Made by a program: the position numbers and the translations under genes. DNA of 64,000 nt from Lewinellaceae bacterium (GTDB taxonomy: Bacteria; Bacteroidota; Bacteroidia; Chitinophagales; Saprospiraceae). Positions within the stretch are counted from its first letter, which is position 1, and each line of letters opens with the position of its first letter. The notes below the pieces were generated by a model. That model was not told the origin of the DNA and did no database searches. It saw only the letters and a program-made list of their open reading frames with translations. Of this stretch, positions 25,640 through 35,900 are shown piece by piece. Location: contig JACJXW010000009.1 of NCBI GenBank assembly GCA_020636405.1, forward strand, positions 248,001-312,000, given 5' to 3'.

Positions 25640-25980
25640 ATGCTTAATCTCGGTCATGTTTTTTATGGATGTCAACGTCTTTTTATCCGAACAGAAGTAG
25701 CGAAAACACAACTTTATGCCCGGTTGTAAAAGACTAAACCCCTGGGCTATAGCAGTTCCACAAAACCACCATTTCCTAAAACTACTCTTTTCCATCAGGA
25801 TTCGATGCAAATTCAGGTAGGAAAGTACTTTAGCGAGTTTTAATCGAAGTGTTCGTTACGGCCTGCGGCCGTACACAGGCTTGGGTACCGGGCTCCTGCC
25901 CGGCATGAATGCTTTACGAACATAAGCGTAAAAATCTCGGGTAGGGCCCCGGCCCTTTCGTCCCGTATACGATCATCCCC

Positions 25981-26189
25981 ATGTTCGTTACGACGTTTCG
26001 TCGTATACATACATCCCAAAGTACAGGGCTCTCTCTGGCTGCCGAAGCATTCCCGCTTTCGTTACAAACTTCAGCGGGCGTAGGGCGAAGGCATGCAGCC
26101 CTGTTGCAAACTGAAAGCAAGCGAAATATCGAGGGCAGGAGTCTTCATCCAAGGACCGCATACGCGAGCTTCAGCTCGTAGCGGACAAG
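25981..26189. repeat. Dispersed ~207-bp repeat, copy B
   Basis: This is the second copy of the element at 23774-23980. The stretch from 25640 to 27008 has no intact gene: it holds GC-rich hairpins (for example around 25855-25885), this repeat, a group II intron fragment and unique sequence. Confidence 0.85.
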
Positions 26190-26399
26190 TGGCCACCAAT
26201 GCGCAGTTTCTGTATATGGTGAAGCTCAAATGCCGGTCTCTGGATTGCTTTAAGAGTATGCGAATCCAGGGTTCAAAAAGCCCTGAAAGGGCCTGATATT
26301 CCAGTCAAGGGCAACGCCCTTGGTAACGGATAGGTGGTTGCCTGAGCCCTGAAAGGACGACATAATTTTCACATCAGCCCTCAATCCTACAAATATTTT

Positions 26400-26665
26400 T
26401 CATCATATTTGACATCATATTCATCCAGAAATCGGATCACTGGCTGGAATGTACATCAGGTCAATCCAAAGTACCTGGGTGGCAGAGATACCCTGGACAA
26501 CATGGTTTTACTCCACCCCGTCTGCCACCAGCAGGTTCACCACCAAAACACCGGTTACGGCTGCTGCGCTGACAAAGGCGTTTGGAGTGCTTGAGCGAGT
26601 ATACGTTGAAAGGCGCTTGTACCGTTCTGAGGGGAGAAGGAGGGAGTAATCCCTCCGGCTTACCC
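26400..26665 (+). mobile_element. 3' fragment of a group II intron
   Basis: The frame before 26594 encodes the HNH nuclease end of an intron maturase (HQVNPKYLGGRDTLDNMVLL, then HPVCHQQVHH). Directly after its stop, 26593-26627 can fold as domain V: GAGCG pairs with CGTTC around a GAAA-bearing inner helix. A domain VI-like hairpin (GGAGGGA/TCCCTCC, 26639-26656) follows. The 5' half and the reverse transcriptase are missing, so it is a dead remnant. The left boundary is approximate. Confidence 0.75.
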
Positions 26666-27008
26666 GAACATGCAAAATCGGGCCGGGCAGGCGGCTGGCA
26701 GGCTATAGAAACGGCCGGTATTATAGACTGCAAAAGTTACATCGCTCAAATGAAGTCCAGGAGGTATTTCCTCGCTTGCGGCACAAAGCCTAAAGAGAGC
26801 ATACCCGCTTTCGCATTTACTGGAGCGGCTGGGGAAATACCTAATCTAGTTTCATTATTGGTTCGATTTTGCGTACTCGAGACTATTTCAGTATACGAAA
26901 CCGATTATCGAAATCTCGACTTTAAAGTGGTTGCGCATTTTGGAAGGGCCCAACATAGGTGTTTCGTAACCAAGAGGATAGACAATTCTTGAAACTTGTA
27001 AGGGCCTG

Positions 27009-29369
27009 TTAGCTTAACGTCTTGAGATAATCCCTGGGAGACAGGCCGAATTCCGCCGAAAAAGACCGAGAGAAATAGGCCACATCGCGAAAACCGACCT
27101 CAAAAGCGATCTCGGTCACGTTGAGGTCGGTGGTGCTGAACATTTCCCGGGCGCGCATCAACCGGAAACCGCGAATGTAGTGGGAGGTCGATCGGTTGGT
27201 AAGGGCTTTGATCTTCAGGTGAAGTTGGGAGCGGCTCATGCCGATCGATTTACATATTTCGGGAATGCCGAAATTTTCATCATCCAGGTGTTCCTCTATG
27301 GTTGTCTGGAGCTCGGCGATGAAGGCATCTTCCTTGTGAAAAACGGGGTCATCGGAAGAGGCTATCGGCGCCAGATTTTGGTAACGTTCCCGCAGCCTGC
27401 GTCTCAATTCGATCAGTTGCTCCAGCCGGATAAAGAGTTCCTCCCGGTTGAAGGGTTTGCTCAGGTAGGCGTCGGCGCCGCTTCTCAAGCCGTCATTTCG
27501 TGCTTCCTGGTCGGCCCGTGCGCTTACCAGTACGATCGGAATATGACTGGTCCGGTTGTCGGTTTTCAACGATTGACAAACTTCGTATCCATTCCTGCGC
27601 GGCATTTTCAGATCACTGATAATGAGATCCGGGACGCTTTCCAGCGCCATTTCAAGGCCTTCCTCCCCGTCGCGGGCAACGGCTATCCGGTAGTGGTCTT
27701 TCAGCAAGCTGGCAGTATAGCGCACGACGTCGGGATTGTCTTCCATGAGGAGCAAATAGGGTAAGCCCTCCGTTTCTGCATTGGCCGATATCACTTCATC
27801 CGGTACTTGTTGCACCTCCTCCACCTGGATCCGCGGCATCGGCAAAGGACCGTTATCGGCCTGAAGGGGCGCATTGTTGGTGACCGGCAACTGAACAGTG
27901 AAGCTCGTCCCCTGGCCTGGTTCACTCGTTACCTCAATGGCGCCGCCCATTAATTCAACCAGTTCCCGGGTGAGCGCCAGGCCGATGCCGGTACTTTCTT
28001 CCCGCCGGTATATCCAGTCGTCCAATTGGTAAAAGCGGTCGAAGACATAAGGCAATTTATCCCCGGGAATACCAATACCCGTATCCTTCACGGTGAGCAG
28101 GAGCTGTTCCTTTTCCTGTGACTTCGATTGGGCCATCACATAGATATCCTGGCCTTCGGGTGTATATTTCAAGGCATTGGAGAGTAGGTTGGAAACGACC
28201 TGCAGCAGTTTTTCCGGATCAAAATCCATCACCAGGGAAGGTTCGTGATGGATGAAATGCAGTTGTTTATTCTGCGAGTCCGCCAGGGTTTGGAAAGATT
28301 CCAATAAATAGTTCAGATAGGAGATCACGTCGCCCTGGACGAACTCCAGTTTCATCTTGCCGGCTTCGAGCTTTCTTAGGTCCAGGATCTGATTGACCAG
28401 TTGTAGCAGATTGTTGTTGTTTCTTGCGATCACTTCCAGATCTTTCTCAGTAGGATTCCCGGAATGCCGTATAGCGTGAACGGCTCCTTCGATAATGGTG
28501 AGGGGCGTTCTGAACTCGTGGGAAATATTGGTGAAGAAGTGGGATTTCATTTGGTCGAGCTCTTCCAGTTTGTTGTTTTGTTTCTCCAGGAGCTCTTTTT
28601 GCCTGCTGATTTCCTGATTCAAGCGAGAAAGGGCATGGTTGGCATTCCGTTTCATTTGGAAGAAAACGAAAAGGATAGCCAGTAAAAAAAACGCGAGGAT
28701 CAGGATCAAAAAGGTGCTTCGCAACAAGGCTTTCTCCTGCTGCAATTCCAGAGCATACGCTAGTTCTTTCTTTTCTTCCTCCAGGTTAACCTGCAAAAGC
28801 ACCTTTTCGAAGAGGTTGTCGATTTCCTGCTGTTTGAGCGCTCTGGAATGAGCGAGTATGGATAATGAATCCTGGGGCCACAACAGTTGTTGCCGGTGGT
28901 GGCATAAGTCGATCTTTTCCTGTATATCACCCAATTGTTCGAATTCCCGTCTCTGTTCCAGTAAGGGTTTGGCTCTTTGCCAGTAGGCCGAGGCCTGCTC
29001 ACAATCCTGGAATTCGAAGTGTATGCCGGCAATAGTATCTAACAAACCGGCAACCCTTTCCTTATGGCCAAGTGTTTCCCGGATCGATAAGGCTTTTTCA
29101 TAAACGCCCAAAGACTGGCCGCAGAAATCCAACTTTTGATAATAGTGGCCGATCATTTCCAATGACAAAGCCTGCTGCAAAGGCTCTGGAAGTTGAAGCG
29201 TATGCAGTTCAGCCTGCAGGAAGTACAGAACGGCCGAGTCCAGCGTTCCGGATTTGTAATGCCCCTCTCCCTGATCGCACAGATGCAGAATTCTGGCCGG
29301 CACTTTCCTTTCTTCAGCCCCCAATCCAAAAGCGCATATCATAAAATAGATTACCGCTAGATGTCTCAT
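27009..29369 (-). CDS. Hybrid sensor kinase-response regulator with TPR sensor and AraC output
   Basis: Order of parts in 786 residues: signal peptide, TPR-like helices (about 25-200), one membrane helix (216-238), HisKA with NISHEFRTPL (His284), HATPase with NLLSNALKY, DTGIGIP and GIGLALT, a receiver with the phospho-Asp in IISDLKMP (Asp586), and an AraC DNA-binding domain over the last 100 residues. It should sense a periplasmic cue and bind DNA from the membrane. The recognition helices differ from those of the two larger regulators downstream. No AACAATAGT-type site precedes it. Confidence 0.93.
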   Translation of the reverse strand: MRHLAVIYFMICAFGLGAEERKVPARILHLCDQGEGHYKSGTLDSAVLYFLQAELHTLQLPEPLQQALSLEMIGHYYQKLDFCGQSLGVYEKALSIRETLGHKERVAGLLDTIAGIHFEFQDCEQASAYWQRAKPLLEQRREFEQLGDIQEKIDLCHHRQQLLWPQDSLSILAHSRALKQQEIDNLFEKVLLQVNLEEEKKELAYALELQQEKALLRSTFLILILAFFLLAILFVFFQMKRNANHALSRLNQEISRQKELLEKQNNKLEELDQMKSHFFTNISHEFRTPLTIIEGAVHAIRHSGNPTEKDLEVIARNNNNLLQLVNQILDLRKLEAGKMKLEFVQGDVISYLNYLLESFQTLADSQNKQLHFIHHEPSLVMDFDPEKLLQVVSNLLSNALKYTPEGQDIYVMAQSKSQEKEQLLLTVKDTGIGIPGDKLPYVFDRFYQLDDWIYRREESTGIGLALTRELVELMGGAIEVTSEPGQGTSFTVQLPVTNNAPLQADNGPLPMPRIQVEEVQQVPDEVISANAETEGLPYLLLMEDNPDVVRYTASLLKDHYRIAVARDGEEGLEMALESVPDLIISDLKMPRRNGYEVCQSLKTDNRTSHIPIVLVSARADQEARNDGLRSGADAYLSKPFNREELFIRLEQLIELRRRLRERYQNLAPIASSDDPVFHKEDAFIAELQTTIEEHLDDENFGIPEICKSIGMSRSQLHLKIKALTNRSTSHYIRGFRLMRAREMFSTTDLNVTEIAFEVGFRDVAYFSRSFSAEFGLSPRDYLKTLS

Positions 29370-29450
29370 CTGTTGCTTTATTTTCTGTTTCGTATACGGG
29401 CCCTCCCCTTGGGATATTTCTTAAGGACAATGGGTTAACTACTGTGTCAA

Positions 29451-30875
29451 TTATTTAAATACTCCCATCCTGTCGGCTTGCATCAGAACAGAGATATCCT
29501 CTACCGCCAAATGCTTGCCGATGATGGTGCGATCCGGATCGAGCAACATGATCTCGGGAGTCGCCCAAACGCTGTAGTGTTCGTAAATAGCCTGGTTATC
29601 CTGGTCTGTCACGTTAATAAAGTTCATTTCATTGCTGCGGATGAAGTTCTTCCATTCCTCCTCCGGCGTATCCATGGCTACCGCGACGACCTCCAGTCCC
29701 TGGCCCTTCAGTGCGGGATATTGCTGGGCCAGTTTCGGCGCCGTTTCGATGCAGTGATCACAATCGTAGTGATAGAAGAAGAGCGCGATGTAAGGAGACT
29801 TGACGTCATAGAGGGCCTGCATCCTTCCATCCGGCGTTTGGGCTTCAAAATTGGCAGCCTTCATGCCTGCCAGGCTGACGCTGCGGCTTTCGGCTCGTAA
29901 CTTCCAGGCATAGATCTTCATAGAATCCGCCCACACAGCCTGCTCCTCGGCCAGATAATTATTGACCAGGTGGGTATAGAGTGCATCCGGGTCCATCTGC
30001 CCGGTGAACGGGGGAAGGTAGTCGTCGGCGAGCCAGGTGGCAAAAAAAGCGTAGTAAGCCGGGTGCTCCGCCACTTTTTTCATCAGGACATCCACCGCCT
30101 GAATTTTGATATTGGTCTGGTCGGGCACAAACTGGTTGAAATATTGCCACAACTTATCAAAGATGACCGGCGTCCGCAGCAGCCGCTCGTCACTGAAATC
30201 GACCTGATCCCAGAAAGCACTCAGGACCTGCTCCTGCTTCGTGGCTGGATCCAGGCTTTGATCGCCCATGATGGCATACATGCCTTGCGGTTCTTGTCTG
30301 GCTTTTTCATAACTGGCGAACAAGGTATTGGGGTACTCCTGGAAGAGGTTGTTCAGGAAGTCGACTTTCTCTGCAAAGTATTTTTCCCGCAACTGGTTGA
30401 TCAGGGCCTGGTCCAATTGTTGCGCTCCTGTCTGCTGGATCGTCTGGATCTCAGCCTGAAAGCGATCCTGCAGATCGATATCGAGTTGCATACTCTTATA
30501 TAATAAGTCGTTTTCAATGCTTCCCTGAACTTCCATGGTTTTGATCAGCTGTCCCGCATTGGCCTTCAAAGAGAAGGCCTGATCCTGGCCCAGTAAAATG
30601 GGGAAAGAAACATCATCTGAAATGGCCAGGTCATAGTAGCCCGGATCAAGGGACATTTCGTATTTAAAAAGACCTTTTCCTTCGGCATTCAGCCAGGCGG
30701 AATCCAATTTTGACTTTACGTTCTTGTGGATGCCCTGGAGGTAGATCCATTGGGAAGAAAGCCCATCGATATGCAGATTGATCTCCACATTTTCCAGTTG
30801 AACGTTCCTGGCGAACTGATTATTCACCAGAAAGGAGGAAGCTAGTATTACGATGATTATTGGCAGAGATTTCAT
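29451..30875 (-). CDS. Exported thioredoxin-fold protein (DUF4369-like plus AhpC/TSA)
   Basis: A signal peptide (MKSLPIIIVILASSFLV) is followed by a beta-rich region like DUF4369 (about 30-130), a helical linker region, and a C-terminal thioredoxin/TlpA domain with the redox pair CDHC in FFYHYDCDHCIETAPKL (about 370) and a cis-Pro context (SVWATPEIML). It probably acts on disulfides or peroxides in the periplasm. It has its own regulon-type promoter at 30917-30980, so it belongs with the lectin genes in regulation. Confidence 0.85.
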   Translation of the reverse strand: MKSLPIIIVILASSFLVNNQFARNVQLENVEINLHIDGLSSQWIYLQGIHKNVKSKLDSAWLNAEGKGLFKYEMSLDPGYYDLAISDDVSFPILLGQDQAFSLKANAGQLIKTMEVQGSIENDLLYKSMQLDIDLQDRFQAEIQTIQQTGAQQLDQALINQLREKYFAEKVDFLNNLFQEYPNTLFASYEKARQEPQGMYAIMGDQSLDPATKQEQVLSAFWDQVDFSDERLLRTPVIFDKLWQYFNQFVPDQTNIKIQAVDVLMKKVAEHPAYYAFFATWLADDYLPPFTGQMDPDALYTHLVNNYLAEEQAVWADSMKIYAWKLRAESRSVSLAGMKAANFEAQTPDGRMQALYDVKSPYIALFFYHYDCDHCIETAPKLAQQYPALKGQGLEVVAVAMDTPEEEWKNFIRSNEMNFINVTDQDNQAIYEHYSVWATPEIMLLDPDRTIIGKHLAVEDISVLMQADRMGVFK

Positions 30876-30916
30876 GATGGCTCGCTTTAATTTTTTGAGT
30901 ATTTATTTTTCTGATA

Positions 30917-30980
30917 CAAAGATGAGTCATCCTGCCAGGGCGGTTTTGGACTATTGTTTCGCTTTTTAGGACTATTGTTT
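30917..30980 (-). promoter_or_regulatory. 64-bp regulon promoter for the thioredoxin-fold gene
   Basis: Half-sites (minus strand AAACAATAGT) occupy 30950-30959 and 30971-30980. The -7 box CATCTTTG lies at 30917-30924, 25 bp from the nearer half-site. Confidence 0.85.
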
Positions 30981-30997
30981 AAAGCCGGTTCAACTTA

Positions 30998-31498
30998 TTA
31001 TTTTTCAGGCAGTTGCTCAATGAAGTGGCTTAAATAGGCCTGCTCCCGGGTAAAGGCATTATCACTTTTGTAAAATATCGGGTAGCGTTTCATCAACTGT
31101 ATCTTCAATGCGAAAACCTTTCGCATGGCCATAATCAGTTCTTTAGTCGTAAAAGATAAAGCCAGGACCACATCAGCGGGGTAGAAGGCGGACACCTCCG
31201 GAGGCGGCAGCTCTTCCAGGATCAGGATAATGGGAATATGGCTGGTAAGCTGGTTGTTCTTCAGGGATTTACAGGTGGCCAGTGGACGATCCTTGGGCAA
31301 ATCACTTTGGATGATAATAATATCCGGTACAGATGCATAAGCCATGGCCAAACCTTTGTCCGGGCTTGTTGCGTTCTTAAGCCGGTATCGGCCTTCCGTC
31401 TTGCTTAGCAATCGGTCCTGTAAGGTGCTATCACTGGCAATTAGCAGTATGGTGATCTCTTTCTTGGCCATGGCGGCGATCGGTTTTTGAAATGGCAT
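30998..31498 (-). CDS. Degenerate orphan receiver domain
   Basis: The 166-residue protein follows the receiver pattern of the nearby hybrid regulators (ITILLIASDSTLQDRLLSK, SVPDIIIIQSDLP, TSHIPIILIL), and its tail resembles their linker to the AraC domain. However, the switch Thr/Ser position reads as Glu (ILILEE), and the conserved Lys is lost (LALSFTTKEL in place of YLSKPFNxxEL). The AraC domain is absent. It is likely a pseudo-receiver derived from such a regulator, perhaps a competitor or adaptor. It starts 3 bp after the upstream gene, so the two are co-transcribed. Confidence 0.7.
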   Translation of the reverse strand: MPFQKPIAAMAKKEITILLIASDSTLQDRLLSKTEGRYRLKNATSPDKGLAMAYASVPDIIIIQSDLPKDRPLATCKSLKNNQLTSHIPIILILEELPPPEVSAFYPADVVLALSFTTKELIMAMRKVFALKIQLMKRYPIFYKSDNAFTREQAYLSHFIEQLPEK

Positions 31499-31501
31499 GG
31501 A

Positions 31502-31978
31502 TCATGGGGTGGGTATTTTTCCGGGAATGACCTCCGCGACCAATGTTTGGGCGCCGTCCCGCTCCGCCATGATGGTCACGGATTTGCCTGGAATGCGGCT
31601 GTCCGGGTTAAAGCTTTGCGGGTTGGGATTATCAGCGCCCAGGTGAGCGTGCGTTGTAAAATAGACCTCGCCCAATTGGCTTTGGCCTCGCCATACCTCG
31701 GGTTCATCATAACTGTCGCCCCCTACGATCGGAGCTTCAAAACCACCTTGTCGAATGAGTTGGATACCCGACAGGACATCCTGTGGCAAGGCTGCAAAGT
31801 GGATAAAATCTACCGACTGGGTTTGCCGGACGGCCGTAACTATGCTGCCTGCGGCATAGACATTTTGGGAAATTACCTTTCCTCCCAGTTCTTCAAAACG
31901 ATGGATGAAGTATTGGTGTAGTCTGCAACCCAGACTGAGTGCGATCAATAGCATCCAGAAAAATGATATATTCTTCAT
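31502..31978 (-). CDS. Truncated periplasmic substrate-binding lipoprotein
   Basis: I start at the ATG at 31978, giving MKNISFFWMLLIALSLGC, a lipoprotein signal. The rest matches only the second half of a Peripla_BP_6 (branched-chain amino-acid type) binding protein: FIHRFEELGGKVISQNVYAA, then DFIHFAALPQDV, APIVGGDSYDEPE and GEVYFTTHAHLG. The first lobe is missing, so signal and half-domain are joined directly. It may be a decayed gene or a small sensor. It carries a regulon-type promoter (32061-32124), which argues that it is expressed. Confidence 0.65.
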   Translation of the reverse strand: MKNISFFWMLLIALSLGCRLHQYFIHRFEELGGKVISQNVYAAGSIVTAVRQTQSVDFIHFAALPQDVLSGIQLIRQGGFEAPIVGGDSYDEPEVWRGQSQLGEVYFTTHAHLGADNPNPQSFNPDSRIPGKSVTIMAERDGAQTLVAEVIPGKIPTP

Positions 31979-32060
31979 ACCATAAGGTTTTGTGATTTGG
32001 AAAACAGACTCCAGTCTCGATGCAAACTGGTAGAAGGCATCTTTAATCACTACTTAGGTA

Positions 32061-32124
32061 CAAAGATGCGGGGGGGGGTCATAGGAAAAACGGACTGTTG
32101 TTTCGTTTTTTTGGACTATTGTTT
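32061..32124 (-). promoter_or_regulatory. 64-bp regulon promoter for the binding-protein fragment
   Basis: Half-sites at 32094-32103 (one mismatch) and 32115-32124; -7 box CATCTTTG at 32061-32068, again 25 bp away. Confidence 0.85.
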
Positions 32125-32232
32125 ACGACTGAGTAAACTTTGGGAGAAGTAAGCAGGTGGACAAATTGAACTTAAATTACACAGTACTTAGCTCTAAACC
32201 AGATGCCCGGGCACCCTTTTTGGAGGAGGAGT

Positions 32233-32296
32233 AAACAATAGTCCTAATATCCGATACAAAGGTCCACGTTTTGCACCACCAAAGGCAGGACCTTTG
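32233..32296 (+). promoter_or_regulatory. 64-bp regulon promoter for the cupin gene, rightward
   Basis: AAACAATAGT at 32233-32242 is followed 21 bp later by a weaker half-site, ATACAAAGGT (32254-32263). The -7 box GACCTTTG is at 32289-32296, exactly 25 bp on. It is the only regulon member on the plus strand; orientation and spacing are conserved. Confidence 0.7.
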
Positions 32297-32352
32297 TATT
32301 GGAAATCGTCATACAATTTTAATTCTTTGTTAAAACCCAAAATTTCACACTC

Positions 32353-32808
32353 ATGAACAATCAAAAAGATAAGGTAATGATGGACAGCCTGATCACTAAA
32401 GGAAAATTCGAACCCTTCGGCATGATCGCCAATCACATTGACGTGAACGGTATCCTTCGCTACGCCCTGATGAGCAATAAGGACTTTGAAGGAGAGGGCT
32501 TCCACGTCGCCTGTCATGTGCTCACCAAAGATTACTATGAGGATCCCACCGATTTTGCTGTCCCCCACACCCATGATTTCGATGAGTTCAACATTTTACT
32601 TCCGCTGGGATCGGCGGAACTGGTCTATGAGATCGAACTCGACGGGGAAAAGCAAAACCTGAAAGCTCCGGCTACGGTCTTCATTCCCGCCGGTACGGAG
32701 CATAACGCACGCCCATTGTCTGGTGAAGGTATCTTTATCTGTATCCAACTGGATAATGAACGGCAGATGGAAAGGAGTGCCTTGAAAGCGCAATTTGCAT
32801 ATGTTTGA
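32353..32808 (+). CDS. Cupin-domain protein
   Basis: The 151-residue protein has one cupin barrel: VPHTHDFDEFNILLPLG (about 70-86) carries the first metal motif (HxH, then Glu), and FIPAGTEHNARP (about 111-122) carries the second His. Such small cupins bind metals and ligands or act as epimerases and dioxygenases; the substrate cannot be told. It shares the 64-bp promoter type with the lectin array, so it is probably made under the same signal. Confidence 0.8.
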   Translation: MNNQKDKVMMDSLITKGKFEPFGMIANHIDVNGILRYALMSNKDFEGEGFHVACHVLTKDYYEDPTDFAVPHTHDFDEFNILLPLGSAELVYEIELDGEKQNLKAPATVFIPAGTEHNARPLSGEGIFICIQLDNERQMERSALKAQFAYV

Positions 32809-32959
32809 AATTCAATTTTCGGATAATTTTGAGCAGGGTAGGGTAAGGATGTGGACAATTATTTCGGGAGGGGAATAATGAGATGGATGAACCCTCCCGC
32901 AAGACGATGGTAAAGGTGTATTCTTTGTTATAACCGATGTCACTATCCTTCAGTTTCCA

Positions 32960-35900
32960 TCAGGAAGGCACAACCTTCTGCGGATTCACCCCAAACTCTT
33001 CGGTAAACTTCTTGGAGAAGTAACTCAGGTCATTAAAGCCCACTTCGAAGGCCACCTGCGTGACATTCAGCTCGCCTTTTTGGAGCAGTTCTTTGGCTTT
33101 GTGCAGGCGGATGGTGCGGATAAAGATGGAGGTGGAGCGGTTGGTCAGCGCTTTGATCTTCAGGTGAAGGTGAGAGCGGCTCATGCCCATCGCCTCGCAG
33201 AGCTGGGTGGACCCGAAACCGGCGTCATCCAGGTGTCCTTCCACAATTTTTTGCAGTCTGGCCATGAAGGCATCTTCCTTTGAAAAGTCTGCCGATGGGG
33301 CCGGCTGAACAGGGTCAGCGGGTGGGCGGAGATGCTGATACCTTTGTTGCAGCAACCGGCGCAATTCGGCCAGTTTTTCAAGGCGTATGAACAGTTCTTT
33401 TTCGTTGAAAGGTTTGGCGAGGTAGGCATCGGCGCCCCGTTCCAGGCCCTGTATACGGGATTCCACACTGGCCTTGGCGGTCAGTAAGACAATGGGGATG
33501 TGGCTGGTCCGGTCGTCGTTTTTCAGCGTATCACATACTTCCAAACCATCTTTCTTCGGCATCATGACATCGCTGATGATGAGGTCCGGAATGTGCTCGA
33601 AGGCCATATCTATGCCTTCTTCGCCATCACTGGCGAGGTAAAGGGTGTACTTCGACTCCAGCAAGGTGATGAGGTATTGTTGCACATCCCGGTTGTCTTC
33701 AATGATGAGTAAACTCAGGCCACTCTCTCCGGAGGCGGCCTTTGGCGGCAAGGGCACGGCCGTTCTTTCTACTTCCACCTGATCCACTGCCGCCGTACTC
33801 AGGCCTTCAACGGTTTGTTGTTCGATCTCTACTTTCATGGCTGTCCGGCTCACCGGCAACAAAACGGTAAAAGTAGAGCCTTTGCCCGGCGTACTTTCCA
33901 GGCTGATGGTGCCTCCCATGAGGGTGATCAGGTCTTTGGTAAGGGCCAGGCCGATCCCGGAGCCAGCCTTTCTGGCGTTGGAGCCAGGGCCGCGATAATG
34001 ATATTTCTTTGATTTTGATTCGGTATCTTCTACCTGATAAAAGCGGTTGAAAATATGAGCTTGTTGTTCCTGAGGAATACCGGTGCCGGTATCAGAAACG
34101 CTCAGGTATAGCGCCTCTATCCGTTCTCCGGCTTCTTTTTCCAGCGCACTTTTTTCCAACATCAAATAAACCTGCCCGCCTTCCGGGGTAAATTTGATCG
34201 CATTGGACAAGAGGTTAGAGACGATGCGCAGGAGCTTTTCCTGGTCGAAATCCATGAAAAACTCCTTTTCCTTAGGGATAAAGTGCAGTTTCACTCCTTT
34301 TAACTCCGCCATCGCCTCATAAGACGCCATGAGGTATTGGAGGTATTGCACCACGTCTGCCTGGGCCAGGTCGAGCTTGAGTTTCCCCAGTTCCAGTTTG
34401 CGAAGGTCCAGTATCTGGTTGACCAGGTTGAGCAGGCTGAGGCTGTTGCGCTTGATCAATTCTTTTGTTTTAACCGGCTCTTTGATCTGATCAGCCATTC
34501 CACTAATGACGGTCAGTGGCGTACGGAATTCGTGGGTGATATTGGTGTACAGCTCGTTCTTGAAGGCGTCCAGCGCTTTTAGATTTTCGGTTTCCTGCCT
34601 CTGTAACTGTCGCGAGAGTTGGAAGCGATAAATTCGGTATATCAAGCCGGCAATGATAAGAACATAGCTCAGATAAGCCCACCAGGTTCTCCACCATGGA
34701 GGCAAGACCCGGAAGGTATAGGTAAATGGTGCGCTCCACTTTTGTGATTGCCCCAGGGCCCGCAGCTCGAAGGTATGTCGGCCGGGAGGAAGGTTACGAA
34801 AGCTGGCATTCGTATTCGCAGATGGAACACTCCAGCGTTGATCAGCGCCCTGCAAGCGGTAACTATAAAGGACCTTATGCGGTGCGGACCAGTCCGTAGC
34901 CGAGTAGTGAAAAGTAAGGTGGTTATTCTGATAGGAAAATGTGGGGTCAGCTGGATAGTTGAAAAAGGCCGGAACCCCGCTGAAAGTAAGCCCGGAGGGT
35001 TGATCTTCTGCCAACGCGCGAAAATCTACAGCACGGCCATTGATATCCAGCCGGTCCAGTTGCACAGCAATCGGCTCTTGAGGCAAGGTAAAATGATTAA
35101 TATCCAGTTCAAAATACTCGCTCACGAAGCCCCCACGAAGAATGCTGTCCTCGCCTATAGATAAAGCATTCCATCCAATGGCACTTTCAACGAGGCCGTC
35201 TTTCTTGGAGAAGGAATAAATCGCATATTCGTTCGGTGTCCATCTCTCCGCAGGCTTTTCATCCGTGGGCGGTACCGTTTGCTCACTTTTGGAAATTAGA
35301 ACATTTAATCCCGCATTCGTGCCAACCCAGATTTGATTTTTTTGGTCGACCGCAAGAGCCGTAACTACATTGCTACTCAGGCCGTGGTCTTCCGTATAAT
35401 AGGAAAAGTAGGTTCCATCAAACTTCATCAACCCACTTCCTCTGGTACCCAACCAGATATTCCCCTCTTGATCCTCCGCCAGAGAAATGATTTGATTGCT
35501 GCTCAAACCCTCCTTTTCCGAAAAAGTGGTAAAAGAGATGCCATCGAACTTTACCAGCCCGCCACCTTCCGTAGAAAACCAAAGCTGAAGCCGGCTGTCC
35601 TCCATGCAGAAGGTAAAATTATATGGCGGCAATCCATCCTGAGTATCATACCGAATGTATTGCGCCCCATCATACTTCGCCAGCAGTCCACTATTTCGGG
35701 CCAGCCAGATATTGCCTTGATGGTCCTCCAGTATCGCCTGGGTCACCGCTACAGCACGTAAGTCGTCTATCTGGTAATACGATATCTTTTCGCCATCGTA
35801 GCGAGCTAAGCCGCGATAAAGGCCGATCCACACATTTTGGTCAGCGTCTTCCAGGACAGGGCCGATGAGCGCCTGCGGATCAACACCGGCCAAACGCCAA

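Noticed and set aside
26582..26992. 136-codon frame after the intron fragment
   Set aside because: It spans the domain V and VI region and has no recognisable protein feature.
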